In this document: one piece after another, positions 45,313-59,400 of the stretch
Numbering within the stretch: the stretch's first letter is position 1
Layout: the number at the start of each line of letters is the position of its first letter
Source of the DNA: Batillaria attramentaria
Taxonomy: Eukaryota > Mollusca > Gastropoda > Batillariidae
DNA length: 64,000 nt
Direction: 5' to 3'
Assembly (NCBI GenBank): GCA_018292915.2
Contig: JACVVK020000331.1
Span: forward strand, 388,501-452,500
Translations under genes and position numbers: made by a program
The notes under the pieces: generated by a model
Database searches by the model: none
The model's input: only the letters and a program-made list of their open reading frames with translations
What the model was told of the DNA's origin: nothing

Positions 45313-46371
45313 GTTCCCAGCACAGAAAAAAAGGGGGGTTGGGGGGGGATTACAGGAAACTGAGAGGAGGCAAGCCTGGTGAAGGCCCTATCACGCAACT
45401 TGTCCCTCACAGCTCCATGGTACAATGGAAACGTGATTTCGGCCCCATGAAAAGGGGTCCAGGTTGTGTAGTGGCTAGTGTGGACAGCTGCTTTGGTCTT
45501 GGCGACACACCATCGGCCATACCTGAAGTTGGCACAGCTGTGGCACCCAACCAGTACGGGATTTTCTTATCGTAGTTTTGTGCAACGTTTTGTGATCGTA
45601 GTTCGTTCAGGCAAGTCCGTGTTTCAATGTTCATTACAGAATACCTTGACAAGAGATCATCTCCATTGTTACAGTGTCCGTTACTGTTTCATACACGTCG
45701 TACGTCAGTGTGTGGAAAAAAAAAATCTATCTCGTCAGTCAGTTTGATTCTGCTTGTTTTGTACACCGTCACTTTGCTCTGTACACCATGTTGTTTCATG
45801 TCAACTCCAGTCTGTTCGGAGCGGTGACAGTTACGTGACATCTACACGTATCTATCTTTCTATGTATGTCCTTTGCTCGGAGTTGTGTCTTTAAAAAACC
45901 AAGGTTGACGGGAAACGTGTGGGCTTTTCTTTTTCTCATCACGGATGATGTTGCGTCTTTTGACGTTGAATGTACAGTCATTATGTACAAGGACCCTATA
46001 TATCCGCTACTTAGGGTCCTTGGTACAAGTACCAGGCGTGTACACAAAATGAGTGAACGTGTGTGCGTGTACCTGTGTATGTATGTGTGTAACTGTGTAC
46101 GTAGTTCATTGAACTTGACCGCGGGTGTAAAATTCATGTGTGCGTCGGAACTCCAAAGTCCCCCCCCCCCCCAAGATACCCCCTCCCCCCCCCCCCCCCC
46201 CCCCCCCAAGATACCCCCCCCCCCAAAAAAAAAAATCAGTTAATAACTGCAAAGGAGTTACTTATAATAACTGCAAACGATCTGAGTGTCGTCCGAAATT
46301 ATGAAAGATTAGTACCACGGGCATTAGACGCTACATAGCATGGCGAGTCTAGGGTCCTTGGCACAGTACTA

Positions 46372-46420
46372 CGAAAGGGGAGTAAATGTCATTTCACAAG
46401 CGCTTATGCCCCCTTTTTCT
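46372..46420 (+). repeat. 55-bp hairpin repeat
   Basis: CGAAAGGGGAGTAAATGTCA, TTTCACAAGCGCTTATGCCC, CCTTTTTCTG. Confidence 0.5.
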
Positions 46421-46908
46421 GCAACTGACGGTAGTACAGTTTCGAGACCTGTTTCGAGACGAATTTCATCGTATCGTCTCAGTGATTTCATCAGAAAAAA
46501 ACAAAAAGAAAAAAACTTGAATGCTGTAAGTTGGTATCCGTCGCACACACTGAGCCCCCGTGAACCCATCGGTCATGTTCCTTACCACACGTCAGGGGAC
46601 CTAACTGGACTGTTCTTCGCGATGACTCAGCGGGCGTGGTATGAAAATCGCATGTACCCGATCACATCATCTGAGCCTTTGCATAGAATAGTCGTAAGTT
46701 AGGTTATCTGGGCGCATGGTTGTAAAACGTTGTGGACAATCAAGGATTGTGCTTGAACTGTAATCTATTTATTATTGTTACATGTACAAAACTGCAAACA
46801 GCAACATGGAGTATGTATGTGTTGAAAAGTGAAATAAAAATGGTGTACATTTTCAGTTATTGCCTTACATTTCGTTGAGCGCTTTGAGCTGACTGCCTAA
46901 GCGGTTAT

Positions 46909-46933
46909 GGTGGTGGTGGTGGTGGTGGTTGTG

Positions 46934-46990
<57 letters not shown>
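46909..46990 (+). repeat. (GGT)n(GT)n microsatellite
   Basis: Trinucleotide run followed by dinucleotide run. Confidence 0.97.
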
Positions 46991-46992
<2 letters not shown>

Positions 46993-47352
46993 AAAATCAA
47001 ATGAAAATATGTGTACACAAATTAATTCATGAATGCATAAGCGTTTGATACACAGTGGGTCGTCAGCATAAAAAAATAAATATCGCACACATGCACGCAA
47101 GGACGCGCGGAGCATGGAGGTACACTGAACGGTTTGCAAACGAGCAGTTTCCTCTTTGAATCAAACGCAAAGTGCAATCATAGATTTCGCGTTTTATATG
47201 AAAAGTGGAAGGACAACGCTTCAGTTTGCACATGGCAGAGACATGGAATAGATTCACTCAGTTTCGCGGCGTGTGCCGGCCAAACAGCCAAGCCTCAACA
47301 TGACAGAAGGCAGAAGCGGTAACTTCAGAATAGCCTCGTGCCAGACACCGTG

Positions 47353-47432
<80 letters not shown>

Positions 47433-47468
47433 GCATACACGCACACGCGCACACACACGCACACTGCA
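47353..47468 (+). repeat. (CA)n microsatellite
   Basis: About 37 repeats then CACG-mixed units. Confidence 0.97.
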
Positions 47469-48363
47469 CACATCAGTGACACACACAAACAGATCAGTCT
47501 TGACATGTCAGCGGCTTACTTTCAGAAATCAGTTTGCGAGGATGGTGATGCTGGTCATGCATAATAACCGTCACCATAATAACAGTTACAATGCAAAGGT
47601 AAAAACTACACGATTAAAACTACAACAACAACAACATCAACAACAACAACTCGTAAAGAACGGCTGAGCAGAGCAGTACATGGCGAGGAAAGCAGAACAC
47701 ACTACACGGACTAGGGGAGGCAACTCTATTTTTCGCCAAAATGGATTGGTTGCTTCCCTGTCTGTCAACCCCTGGCAGATCGTGATTATTTAGTTTGAAA
47801 AATACTTTGACATTTTTCTATCCAAACAAAGCTATAATTATCTCAATTAAAAACATGAAATTATTTAAGTTGTATGTTTGTTAGCATCCATTTAAAGTTG
47901 TAGATGTTAGGTAGAGAGATGATTTGATTTTACTAAAATATTTTACGCTCAAATGTTAAAAACCCGTTTTGTAAGTTTATTTGCTTGACTGTATATATAA
48001 TAAACTTATCTCGCTGCACAATCGTGTTGTAAGAAAGGAGAGAAGGTTAGCACTCCCCTTGATAAGGACGGACGGGACCCTTGTGGTCTTTACAACACAC
48101 AAAGGCACGTGTTCCTCTACTTCGGGAACACACCTATTTTTTTTTTTTTCTTCTTTTTCAAACTCCCAGTACCCTATTTTAACGTCATGTTCTCAGTCAT
48201 CTGCTCAACGACCAGCCCAGCTCACCCCACCCCTCACCCTGAAACATATTTATGACTGACCGAACCGACATCCGAGGAGTTATTTTATTTTCACATTGCA
48301 AAATCTCCGCTGGACACTGATCGTGATCGCACTTAGCCTTTTCTTTTTCTTCAGTCTTTTTTT

Positions 48364-48563
48364 AAAGTTGTTTCTCTATAGAGAAACAACTTTATGAGAC
48401 GGGGCAGATTTTGCTACGCGCAGCAGCAAGTTTCAGTGATACAAAACAAGACTGTGACGTTTCTCCAAACAATACTTACTTTCACGCACACAGTGACGTA
48501 ACGAAATCTGCGTCATAGACACCTTACGTGCACACTTTGCTGCTGCGTTCTTTTTGGCGGGAA

Positions 48564-48617
<54 letters not shown>

Positions 48618-49572
48618 ACGGATGTAATGATGGCTATCTCCTAAACCACCTCGATGGAGGCCTTTTTACTTTGAGATAAAATGGGAAATCACCTTCTCCA
48701 GAGCTACCTTTCACGATTTTTAGCCTGCCGCATTTTCAGAAGAGTTATCGCCAATTTTAAAAAATCGGTCATGTTACGAATTTTTTCGAAAAAGTTGTTC
48801 AAATTCCTTCATTTTCTAGACTTTGGAAGTTCACCCAATCACACTGCCTTGATTCGTGCTACAGCTCTGTAGCTCTGACTGGTTTTGTGTAAAAAAAATA
48901 TTTCCGAGGTAGGGGTGGTTTGCACATAAGATCAAATATCTATGAAAAGACTACTGCAAATTACTTATCATCCCGGCGTTTTTGTCTAGTGTGACAACTG
49001 CACATATGACAGGAACTACTGCACTATTATATCTTTAGCATTTAGAATAACTGAACTTTTAGATAAACATAACTTTTTCAAGTTTCTGCGAGAAGCACCG
49101 GTCAAAAGAGTTCCAAATTTTCGATTTCATAAGTACAATCCAAGGTATTCTAGTCCATGTTTCACCAGCCCTCTAGATCTTCCAGATTTTATGTAAAAAT
49201 TAGTTCAGCCAGGGAAGTCACAAAAGCAACAGGGAAATCACAAGACATGCACAAGCATCATCTGTCATACCACCAGTGTGAAGCTGACGTCAAACGCTTA
49301 GTTCACAGACAAAATAAGCAAGTCAGTATCGTCACTGCCTCCGACATTTCACCAGCCCTCTAGATCTTCCAGATTTCATGTGAAAAATAATTCAATCGGG
49401 GAAGCCACAAAGCCAACAGGGAAATCACAAGACATAAACAAGCTTCCTCAGACGATGGCAGTGCTAGAGGCTGACGTGAAAATGTTTAGTTCGCGGAATT
49501 GACGTCATCTCTCTCTCTCTCTGTATGACGACCTGCCTGAGGCTGACGTCAAATGTTTAGTTCACGGAACTG

Positions 49573-49640
<68 letters not shown>

Positions 49641-50003
49641 GGAGCCAGGGTGGCCGAATGGTAGAGCGTTGGACTTTCAATGTTCGGGTCGAGAGTTCGA
49701 ATCCCGGCTGGGGCCAAATGTTTGTGCTGGCCTTTCTTTCGTTGCCCCGTCTTTGATATCACCCTTACGTGGTGGAAAAGGACGTTAAACTCCTAAACAC
49801 CCACCCACCCACTCTCTCTCTCTCTCTCCCCCCACCCGGCCCCACCCCCAGTCACGTGACTAATCGGTCGAGGTCGTAGAGGATCTAGTGTCATTGGTAG
49901 AACTTGGAGAGGGGAGAACCGGCAACAATAACAACAAAACAGACAAAATAAAATGAAATTTGGAGAAACAACTTTGTAGGACGGGGCCGTTCCTCCTTGT
50001 TTT
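48364..50003 (+). mobile_element. Helentron-like non-autonomous element, copy 2
   Basis: Same structure as copy 1. The 5' palindrome extends to 32 bp (48363-48394). It carries the nested SINE at 49638-49804 and longer (GT)n (48568-48614) and (CT)n (49575-49638) tracts. It lies between the membrane-protein gene and the ABHD gene. Confidence 0.6.
49638..49804 (+). mobile_element. SINE nested in Helentron-like copy 2
   Basis: Same as the SINE at 30153. It keeps CTTTGATATCACC, where copy 1 has the mutated CTTAGAAAGCACC. Confidence 0.9.
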
Positions 50004-51612
50004 TCAGTGTAGTGAGGAGCAGCGCCCTTCAGTGAAACGCTCCGCCGCAGAAGCATTTATTCCGACTGCCAGTTCTCAGAGCGGCAGTACCAAGGCTGAG
50101 GGCATGTGTCCGCGGGCGTTGCTTCATACTCAGTTTGAGGACATGTGTTCTAACTTAGTTCAGGTGCTCCCAGCTGCACTCGACTGTCAGTCGCTGCGCC
50201 GCAAGAACTGTTCGGTGACACTGATCTGAACGTGAGTATTTGTGAAGAAGATCGTCATACACAAGTCAATATCCACAGGGGGACGGACCTCATACACTCA
50301 TAAGTCAAACTGTGAACCAGAGCCGAGTCAGTTTTAGTCAGTTTTGATCATTGTCAGTGTCAGTCGTGAAGTGAACGACTTCACTGAAAAGCGCTAAATC
50401 ATTGTTGACACTTCGGGTGGCCTACGCAACGCCGGGGGCAAAATCACGTCAGTGTGCTGCCGGTTCGTATGACTACACGACGTGTAAAGGCAGCTGATGG
50501 CTGTACATTGACCTCCTGAATCGTTTGGTTGTTGTGTTTAATTTATGCGGTGGCGCTCGACATTGATAACGTCAGTTGAAGCTGTTGTCATCTATACGCA
50601 AGGACTGAAACAAGCATACTCGGTTCTTCACAGGTATCGCGATTAATGATCTCTGATTCATGATTAGTTCTTGCCGGACAGCATACTGTTTTCAAGGGGT
50701 AGTTATCAATCAGACGGCCTCTTTTTTATGTCGGGAGGAAAAGATGTCAAGCGCATGTTGTCCGTCGACTGTTTCGGCAGCGCGCAGCAGACGACAATCT
50801 TGCGTATGAACATCACTCTTGGCCAAAACGTAGTTCTGAGAGTGAACCCGTTCAAAATCAGTATAGCCTTCTAGTCACCATGTACATAACAAATCGGACA
50901 CTCTGTAAGTTGATTTGATATTTTAAATGGTACTAACGAAAAGAAATTTCAGAAGAAAACAAAATCTGATAGCGGAAATGACCCCAATGCACCAACAATC
51001 AACGTGACCTCTGGGCTCGGTAAACATGACCAACTTTCCCATTTCGGTGGTTTCATACAATGACAGCACATCGCGAGCTTAGAAGCAGCTTTGATGCCCA
51101 GGACGACAGGCGTCTGTGGAGCAGAATTGCAGAACCTGTACTCGTCTTTGTGGGGATCACATGGTTCACTATGTTACAAGTCATCACAGATTTTATGTGA
51201 GTCCTACAACCATGACTTCGTGGTACTTCGTTTGATTACGCAACGACTGTGCTGGTCTCATCAAACGAAATTTGTACCAGGTTTTGCATGACGTAAGAAA
51301 ATTGGTGGGGTGCCTGGCCTTTTTACATTCATGTTTTTGTAGTTTACGATCGGATTTTAAACGGTTCTTTACTGACGAGTTGGGAGGAAATTGGCATGGC
51401 AGTTAGAACTCCATGCCAAGTTGGAAGGCGATATGGCGTTGGTATGTGAACCAGGAAAGCTCGCGACACAGTGCGAATCTGTTCATCGTATTGGACTGCA
51501 CACTTAATTTAAGGGGGAGAGAAGTAACACTGTATTGTGTCTTCTGTGAATGAATGAATGAATGAATCACGATTGTTTGTTTTTGACTGCTAGCGACTAC
51601 CACATTGGCAGA
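50004..51612 (+). promoter_or_regulatory. Possible ABHD promoter / 5' UTR region
   Basis: A GC-richer block (50010-50620) contains a donor-like GAAC|GTGAGTA at 50231, and an acceptor-like site lies at 51593 before the ATG, so a non-coding first exon is possible. No TATA box or other core element is clear. Confidence 0.25.
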
Positions 51613-51676
51613 ATGGTTCGGTGGAAGCCAACATCAAATGAAGACCTTGCCCGAGTCGACCAGAAGATTCTTTCAA
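51613..51676 (+). CDS. ABHD4: ABHD exon 1 (start codon)
   Basis: It encodes MVRWKPTS...KILS and ends in phase 1 before GTAAGT. The WKPTS stretch aligns with the WRPTS found about 20 residues into vertebrate ABHD4, so the N-terminus is either short or begins in an earlier exon. The frame stays open upstream to a possible TAG acceptor at 51591-51593. Confidence 0.8.
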
Positions 51677-53421
51677 GTAAGTTTAGACTAATCATTTTGT
51701 ATAGTGAATAATCTGTATGTGTGTGTGTCTGTGTGTTTTGTATGTGTGCGTGTGAATGGGGTGGGCTTGGAGTGGAGAGATTGTCCTCAAAAGAATGTGG
51801 TGCACTTGCACGTACACACACACACACAGGGTGGGATTCCAGAGGCGCGTTCAGTTACCTTAGTGGCTATGTAGCAAAGCGAGGAAAGCTAGCGAGGCCG
51901 CTCAGTTGCGCGTAGCCAGGCTAGCCCCTAGCGTAGGAAAAGTAGAACCCCGCAGAGGTGCTAGCTTCTCATTTCAAGATGGCGTCCGTTTGTGTTGGCT
52001 ACAATTTTTTTTCTCAACTGTTTGATTTTTAAAGATCGATGGGACCGCATCAGAAATGATATGACCGTTGTGTATCAAGCTTGATCTGTACCAACTTTTT
52101 ATCCAGTATAATTTGCTGAATCCTATTAGGGACGTTCATAAATCATTTCTAAGCCAGCGTTTCTTTTGTTCGCGTTCAGCGTTCACGCTCAGCGCTGGTT
52201 GTTGCTAAACTAAGTCTTACATATGCATGTCAGTCTGGGTTTCTGTCTTTGGCCTGCTTCTCTTCACTCAACATGCAAAACAACTTGTCTGTGGCTTGCA
52301 TATATATATATTGCTTACGATCGCCCCCTCAACAGCATTATCGCAAAGTTCTTGTTTAAGAAGTGTCTTCACAACGCCAACAGTCACGCTTTCCGCCATT
52401 TTGAAAATGCTCGCTTCGCTTGTGCCGTTCAGTTGACTGCTAGTTTTCTCCCTTTTCTGATCACTACGTCGACCTAGATATCTACCTCAACTGACCTTTA
52501 TCGCTGACGCGGCGTTAAGCCTTAAAATACTCACCTCAACTGAACGCGCCTCTGATCATCAAGTAATCGTACAATCACAAGTGAAATAAAATCACACATA
52601 CATGATGGTTCAGCATTGCCATCTGTAGTCGAGCAAAAGATAGTCACTATACATGATGTCTTAAAAATAGATCTATATATATATGAAGTGAACGTATACA
52701 AATCATCTGTTTTCACTTTCAGCCCTGCCATGTGTAACGGAACAAAAGATGGTCACTATAGATGATGACCAGCAGCTGTGGACCATTAAGTGTAACCCTG
52801 ATGGCAAAGGCACACCACTTGTCCTCGTTCATGGGATGGGGGGCGGTGTTGGACTGTGGAGCATGAACCTGGAGGCTCTGTCCCAAAACCGACCTGTGTA
52901 CGCGTTTGATCTCCTTGGTTTTGGCCGCAGCTCTCGACCTGCCTTCAGCTCCGATCCTGAAGAAGCGGAGGACAAGTTTGTGGATTCTATAGAAGCCTTT
53001 CGTAGGAAGGTTTGTTGAACACGTGCGACTGTTTTTTAGTCATCTACCTTAAGAGTGGGGAACAACTCCAGAATAAACTTTAAAAGTGCTCTTAAGCTGC
53101 ACCAGAAAGCAACAGAACAAAATTTATGAGTAAGACTCTTACCTACAAGGAGCCCAGTCAGGCTCTGCCCACAATCGCATGGCACACGACAGCAAAGCGG
53201 GATCACACTTAGCGATATATAAATTTAGAAGTCGCGGAATCGTGATCCTGCTTCACTGTCCTGTGTCATGTGATTCAGGGTGGAGTGCAGTTACGCTCCT
53301 TCAGGGTCAGAGAGTTGATCAAGTTAATGCTGTTTAGTGTTCAGCTTGTGTCCTTGTACACAGCCCAGGTCAATCAGTGAATGAGTGATGTATACAAAAG
53401 ATATCAACAGTCTTTTTCCTC

Positions 53422-53455
<34 letters not shown>

Positions 53456-56400
53456 TGTGTGTTTGTGGTCATTGTTTTTCTATGACATGTTACATCCATG
53501 TTTTTCAGGTGGGCCTTGACAAGTTTATTCTGCTGGGGCACAGTCTGGGTGGCTACCTGAGTGCATCGTATGCTCTGCGCTTTCCACAGCACATCAAACA
53601 CCTTATTCTGGCCGATCCCTGGGGCATGAGCGAGAAAAACACCAACAGTCTGCGTTCAGTCGGATTTTTTTTTCGTGTCGTTGTAGGTGTTGTATCACAC
53701 TTCAACCCAATGGCCACCATCCGTGCTCTCGGGCCTTGGGGTGAGTTGAACAGCAAGTTACTGCCAAATGTGGTAGAAATCTTAAGATGTCACCATAACA
53801 TAGCAATCATAATGATAATGATGAAAATACATAATACACCGGCCTCTGTAGTATAGTGGTGAGCACTTCGGACCATGGACCGGGAGACCCGGGTTCGAAT
53901 CCCAGCCGAGGCTAGTGGGATTTTTCCTACCTAGGTCGGCTTCTACCCAGAGCGGGTGTGCTATGGGCCCAATGGGGAGGCTGTTGCCACACAGCCGTGA
54001 TTCACCCACTTCACGGGTGCGACTTCTGGGGGTGCTTCCCTTGGTATGACACATCTTCTTACTTACTTACTTACTTAGGCCCCTGGCTCCACGTGGAGCA
54101 TAGGCCATCGACAACCCTTCGCCATCGCACTCTGTTCTGGGCTATTCTTGCCACTCCAGTCCAGTTGGTCCCCTGCTTATATAACTCTGCCTCAGTGTCC
54201 CGCCTCCAGCTGTTGCGAGGCCGGCCTCTCTTCCTTTTCCCCTGTGGGTTCCATGTCAGGGCTTGGCGTGTGGTGCTGGATGCTGGCTTCCTGAGGGTGT
54301 GTCCAATCCAGCCCCACTTCCTCCGCAGGATCTGCTTGGCCGCTGGTTCCTGCCCTGCTCGCTCCCACAGCTCTTCGTTCCGGATCTTCTCTGGCCATCG
54401 GATGTTGAAGATGCGCCTCAGACAGGTGTTGAGAAATGTCTGGATCTTCTGCTGCATCGTCTTCGTTGTCCTCCATGTTTCGCATCCGTAAAGCAGAACT
54501 GACTTCACGTTGGAGTTGAAGATGCGAAGTTTGGTTCTTATGCTGACAACTTTGGATGCCCAGATATTCTTCAGCATGACCATTGCTGCTCTTGCCTTGC
54601 CGATTCTGGCTGTGACGTCTCGGTCTGTGCCTCCCTGTCCATCAACCACACTCCCCAGGTAGACAAAGGACTCTACCTCCCTGATGGGCTCTCCACCGAC
54701 TGTGACTGGTGTGTTGGCAGTGGTGTTGATCTTCATCAGCTCGGTTTTCCTCCTGTTGATCTTGAGCCCTGTTCCGGCTGATGTGGCTTCCAGGCATGTA
54801 GTCTTGTCCTGCATCTGGCTGTGGCTGTGAGACAGGAGCGCCAGGTCATCCGCAAAGTCGAGGTCATCCAGCTGCGCCCAGAGTGTCCACTGTATCCCGT
54901 TTTTCCTGCCTGTTGTGGTGGTCTTCATGATCCAGTCGATGACCAGGAGGAAGAGGAACGGGGGCAACAGGCATCCCTGGCGGACTCCGGTCTTCACCTC
55001 GAAGCTTTCTGACAACTGGCCGGCATGGGCAATCCTGCAGCTCATGTCTTTGTAGGTGCACTGGATCAGGGAGATGATCTTCCCGGGAACTCCATAGTGC
55101 CTTAGCAGCTTCCACAGCGCCTCTCTGTCTACACTGTCGAAGGCCTTCTCATAGTCTATGAAGTTGATGTAGAGGGGGGAGTTCCACTCCAGTGACTGCT
55201 CAACAATGATGCGTAGGCTGGCGATCTGGTCAGCGCAAGACCTGTTCCTGCGAAAGCCCGCCTGCTGGTCTCGGAGCATAGGGTCGACTGCCTCCCTCAT
55301 CCTCTCCAGTAGAATTCTGTTGAGAACCTTGCCTGGCACTGACAGGAGCATGATCCCTCAGTAGTTGCTGCAGTCCCTGAGATCCCCTTTCTTTGGCAGC
55401 TTGATGACGATCCCTTCTTTCCACTGGGCTGGCACCTCTTCCTTCTCCCAGATCTTGCTGAATAGGCTGTGCAGCATGTTGACGGCTGTCTCTGTGTCTG
55501 CTTTGATGGCTTCTGCTGGTATCTCGTCCGGCCCTGCAGCTTTCCCATTTCTCAGTGTCATGATGGCTTTCCTGATCTCCGCCTTAGAGGGCTTGTCGCA
55601 GTTGATGGGTAGTTCTGTCTCAGCTGGCGGGATGTCTGGTGGTGTTTCAGGGATGGGGCGATTTAACAGCTCCCTGAAGTGTTCTGCCCATCGCTTCAGC
55701 TGTTCCTCAGTTGTTGTCAGTGGGTGCCCGTTCTTGTCCTTCACTGGTTTGTCTGTCTGCTGAAACTTGCCCGCGAGCTTCTTGGTCACCTGGTACAGGT
55801 CTTTTAGGTTCCCTTGTCCGGCTGCTTCCTCTGCTTGATTGGCCAGGTTGTCGATGTAGTCCCTCTTGTCCTTTCTGGTGCTCCTCTTCACTTCTCTGTC
55901 AGCTGCTGTGTATTCTTCCTGTGCCTTTGCCTTAGCTCTTCTTGTTCGGCTCGTGTTCAGTGCAGTTTTCTTCTTTTTCCTAACTTCCAGCTTCTGGATG
56001 GTATCAGCAGAGATCCATTCCTTGTGTTGGGTCTTTCTCTTGCCAAGGACCTCTTCGCATGTGTCGTGCCAGAGTTTCTTGCTGTGTTCCCACTGTGTCT
56101 CGATATCCATTCCACTGTCTTCTATCAGGTCTTGCAGTGGCTGGAACCTGTTGGAAAGGCTGATCCGGAATGCTGCTTGTGTCTCTGTGTTCCTGAGTAG
56201 GCCAACGTTGTACCTGGTCCGTGTGTTGTTGGCGTTGGTGTGTCTCTTAAGCCGAAGTCTCAGTGTTGTAGCAAGAAGGTGGTGGTCTGATGATACATCG
56301 GCACCCCTCATCACGCGCACATCTCGCCACGATCTCCTGAACTTCCGGCTGATGCAGATGTGATCAATCTGGTTCTCCGTGACATGGTCCGGCGATCTCC

Positions 56401-59400
56401 ATGTGGCCTTGTGGATGCGCTTGTGTGGGAAGATGCTGCCTCCTATCACTAGCTGGTTCAGGGCACAGAAGTCTGCAAAGCGCTCGCCATTTTCGTTCAT
56501 CTGTCCCAGTCCGTGTGTTCCCATGGTGTTCTCATAGCCTGTGTTGTCTGATCCAATCTTGGCGTTGAAGTCTCCCATCAGTATGGTCATGTCCTTGGCT
56601 CCTCCTCTATCTATCACTGTCTGTAGTTGTTGGTAGAAGTCGTCTTTTTTCTCCTCTTCCGCATCATTGGTGGGAGCGTAGCACTGGATGATGTTTAGCT
56701 TGATGTCTTTCTTCTTGGTGATGAATTTGGCTGTGATGATGCGGGAGTTGACAGGTTCCCAGCCGATGAGTGCCCGCTGTGCCTCCGGTGCCAGCATCAG
56801 GGCCACGCCCTCAGTGTGGGGGGCTCCATCCTCTGTGTGTCCCGAGTACAGCAGTTGCTCTCCCGATGAAAATCTCAGCTGTCCTGTCTGTAGCCACCTT
56901 GTCTCACTCAGTCCCAGTACTCCTATCTTGTAGTTCTTCATCTCTCTTGCTACTTGTATGGTCCTTCCTACTTCATACATTGTCCTGATGTTCCATGTGG
57001 CTACTCTCGTCATTGTCCTGGGTGTTAGAAGGGGGGTCGGCCTTGCAGCTTCCTTTCGGCTTTCACTGCAATGCGTCATAGGTCTCCGGGATGGAGACCC
57101 TTCCTTGCCCAGGTGAATGTTTTGGTTTGTTGCTGTCGATGCTTCTGTAACGTTATGTTTTTTTTACAGGTAGGGCTGTTAACCCTACGCAAACCCGTTT
57201 AGCCTCTTGGAGAGGTGGTCCACATTCGTCTGACCTCTACCCTTCGACCTGTCCAGCTTGGGTGACCCTGCCAGGAGCACGTGCTCCCGCTGGCGTAGCT
57301 CTCTGGGTCATTGAGGTACACAAGCCACTACCCCACGACAAGGGTTGGACCATGTAGGGACACATCTTCTGATGTGGATGATTACACGGCCGGTACCACA
57401 GGTGCCGTAGTTCCCGGGCCTGGTGAACACTGGGATATTTATGACAGGAAGCGAGGAATGCGGCCCTGTCCCGCAGTCCCAAACCACACGGACCTCCATG
57501 GCATCATCTTACCATCATCCTCATCTCCATCCTCATGCATAATAAAAATTGCATCAGCTTTCGAGCCCTCCGTAGAATCCACCCATGACCTGGGAGGAAC
57601 ACCACTGGAGCTGGCAAAAAGAGTTACGGCAGCCAGAAAAAAAAAAAAAAAAACCAACATCATCACAGCTTCCTCCATTTGGTGGATTTCCTCCTTTGGC
57701 TAAAAATTTTCGTCCAGAACGAAAATGAGTTTCCTTAAATCATGCCCAAATTTTAGTCTAATTAAAAAAAAAAGAAGAAACTTTCCAGGCGCACCTAGCA
57801 ACGTGCATCTGCTTTGCACACACATACTCAACATTTTGTAAATAAGTAAATGCTACAAACTTTTCCTCTTCTTGAATCATGGACCCTGGGCCCGCATGTG
57901 GAAGTTGGGGTTAGGGAGTTTAGCCCCAGGTGAGAGTCTAAACTCGAACTAAACTAGCTCTAGGGTTAAATTTTCTGTTGTTTTTTGGTTTTAAATCGGG
58001 AAGTGTGTCCATTCCAGCAAGGTGCTTATGCCGTTGTAGAAGGATTTTTGTCTCTTTCTTCGCTTCCTTTTTTATTTAATTTTGTTTTGGGGTTTCTTTT
58101 GTCCTAGTCTGGGTTAGGCGCGTAGCCGTGGATTAAATTAACCTCGAGTTTTACATAAGGGCCCAGATTTAGAATGCTCTGTTGTCTCTGAACAAAAAAA
58201 AGAAAAGAAAAAAAGTTTGACTAAATTAATGAATCAGACTGTGAAATCATACTATCATTGATAGCAGAAACTAATTATTGTAAACGTGAAACAGAATTCA
58301 CTTAAACTGACTCAGATATTTAGAACGGAGTGTTACTCTCCTGTCAGTCAAAAATGCAGAGCCAGCAGAATTCAGCCATTCGCGTCCCGCGGCATAATGA
58401 GTACAACACATGGCATGCTCTGGCAAGCTTTTTGCCAGACACTACAACGTGGGAAGCACGTGTTGTTTCATATGACTGAAACAAGGCAGTAAATCCATTT
58501 ATGTCCATTACATCTATGTCTTTCATCTTGAAATCACCCTTTCTTCTTCTGCGTTCCCGGCCATGCTAAATGGAAAGTCCAGTCTTGGTGACGAACTCCG
58601 CTGTCCGCCGCAGCGACGCTGTCGGTCCCCAAAGCTTCTCTTGTAGATCCACCTCACTGTGCCACAGCTGGCGTCGGAGGGTGCTGTAGGTGGGACACAT
58701 CTGGAGGATATGGGTTGGAGTCTGTGGGCTTGTGCCACATGGACATTGGTCAGTGTGTGAGATCTGAAATCACCCTTTCAAATGGTCCTATGGGTTTACA
58801 GTGTTTTGCCAGTACAGGGCAGATGAAAGGGGCGAGGCTTTGGCCTCGTGTCTTGCTGAGTGGTTTGGTCCATAACAGGTGCATAGCTTGTAACACAAGT
58901 GGTACCATACTGTGAGTTATAACCCAGCAGTCACCAGTATTTTGTCTTCTCTCGAATACAGCGTTTGGAAACCAGAATGTTTATGGTGTTGCAGGTCCAG
59001 GAATAGTCAAGAGATACAGACCAGGCCTTGCTCAGATCTTTGCTACCAAATGGGGCAACGACCAGCTGCTTCATGAGTACATCTACCACTGCAATGCACA
59101 GACCCCGAGGTTTGTAGCATTTGATGACTGTTTCACAAATAAAAGCGACATAAAAGAGACAGAAACCACTTCACTTTCACAAAGGACTGCACGGGTCAAC
59201 GTTTCGGCTTTCGCCTTCCTCAGGACACAGACAAATGGGACATAACTTATTTGCTTAACTTGTAACCACATCGCAGTCATTACTGTTTCCTTGACTGTTT
59301 CACAGTTATAGTGCTGGTATCAGGGTCTGTACAGGTCATAGAATCCTGGAAAAGTCATGGAATTCGAAAATATATACATGTAGCTTTTCCAGGCCTGGAA

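Larger units (their letters stand above)
45313..48362. other. Intergenic, C-runs and hairpin
   Basis: Contains a small hairpin AAGGACCCTA/TAGGGTCCTT (45989-46021) whose arm recurs at 46345, C-runs at 46160-46225, and microsatellites. No gene seen. Confidence 0.4.

Noticed and set aside
53842..53912. Genuine tRNA gene
   Set aside because: Acceptor and A/B boxes look good, but the anticodon arm is degenerate and a SINE body follows.
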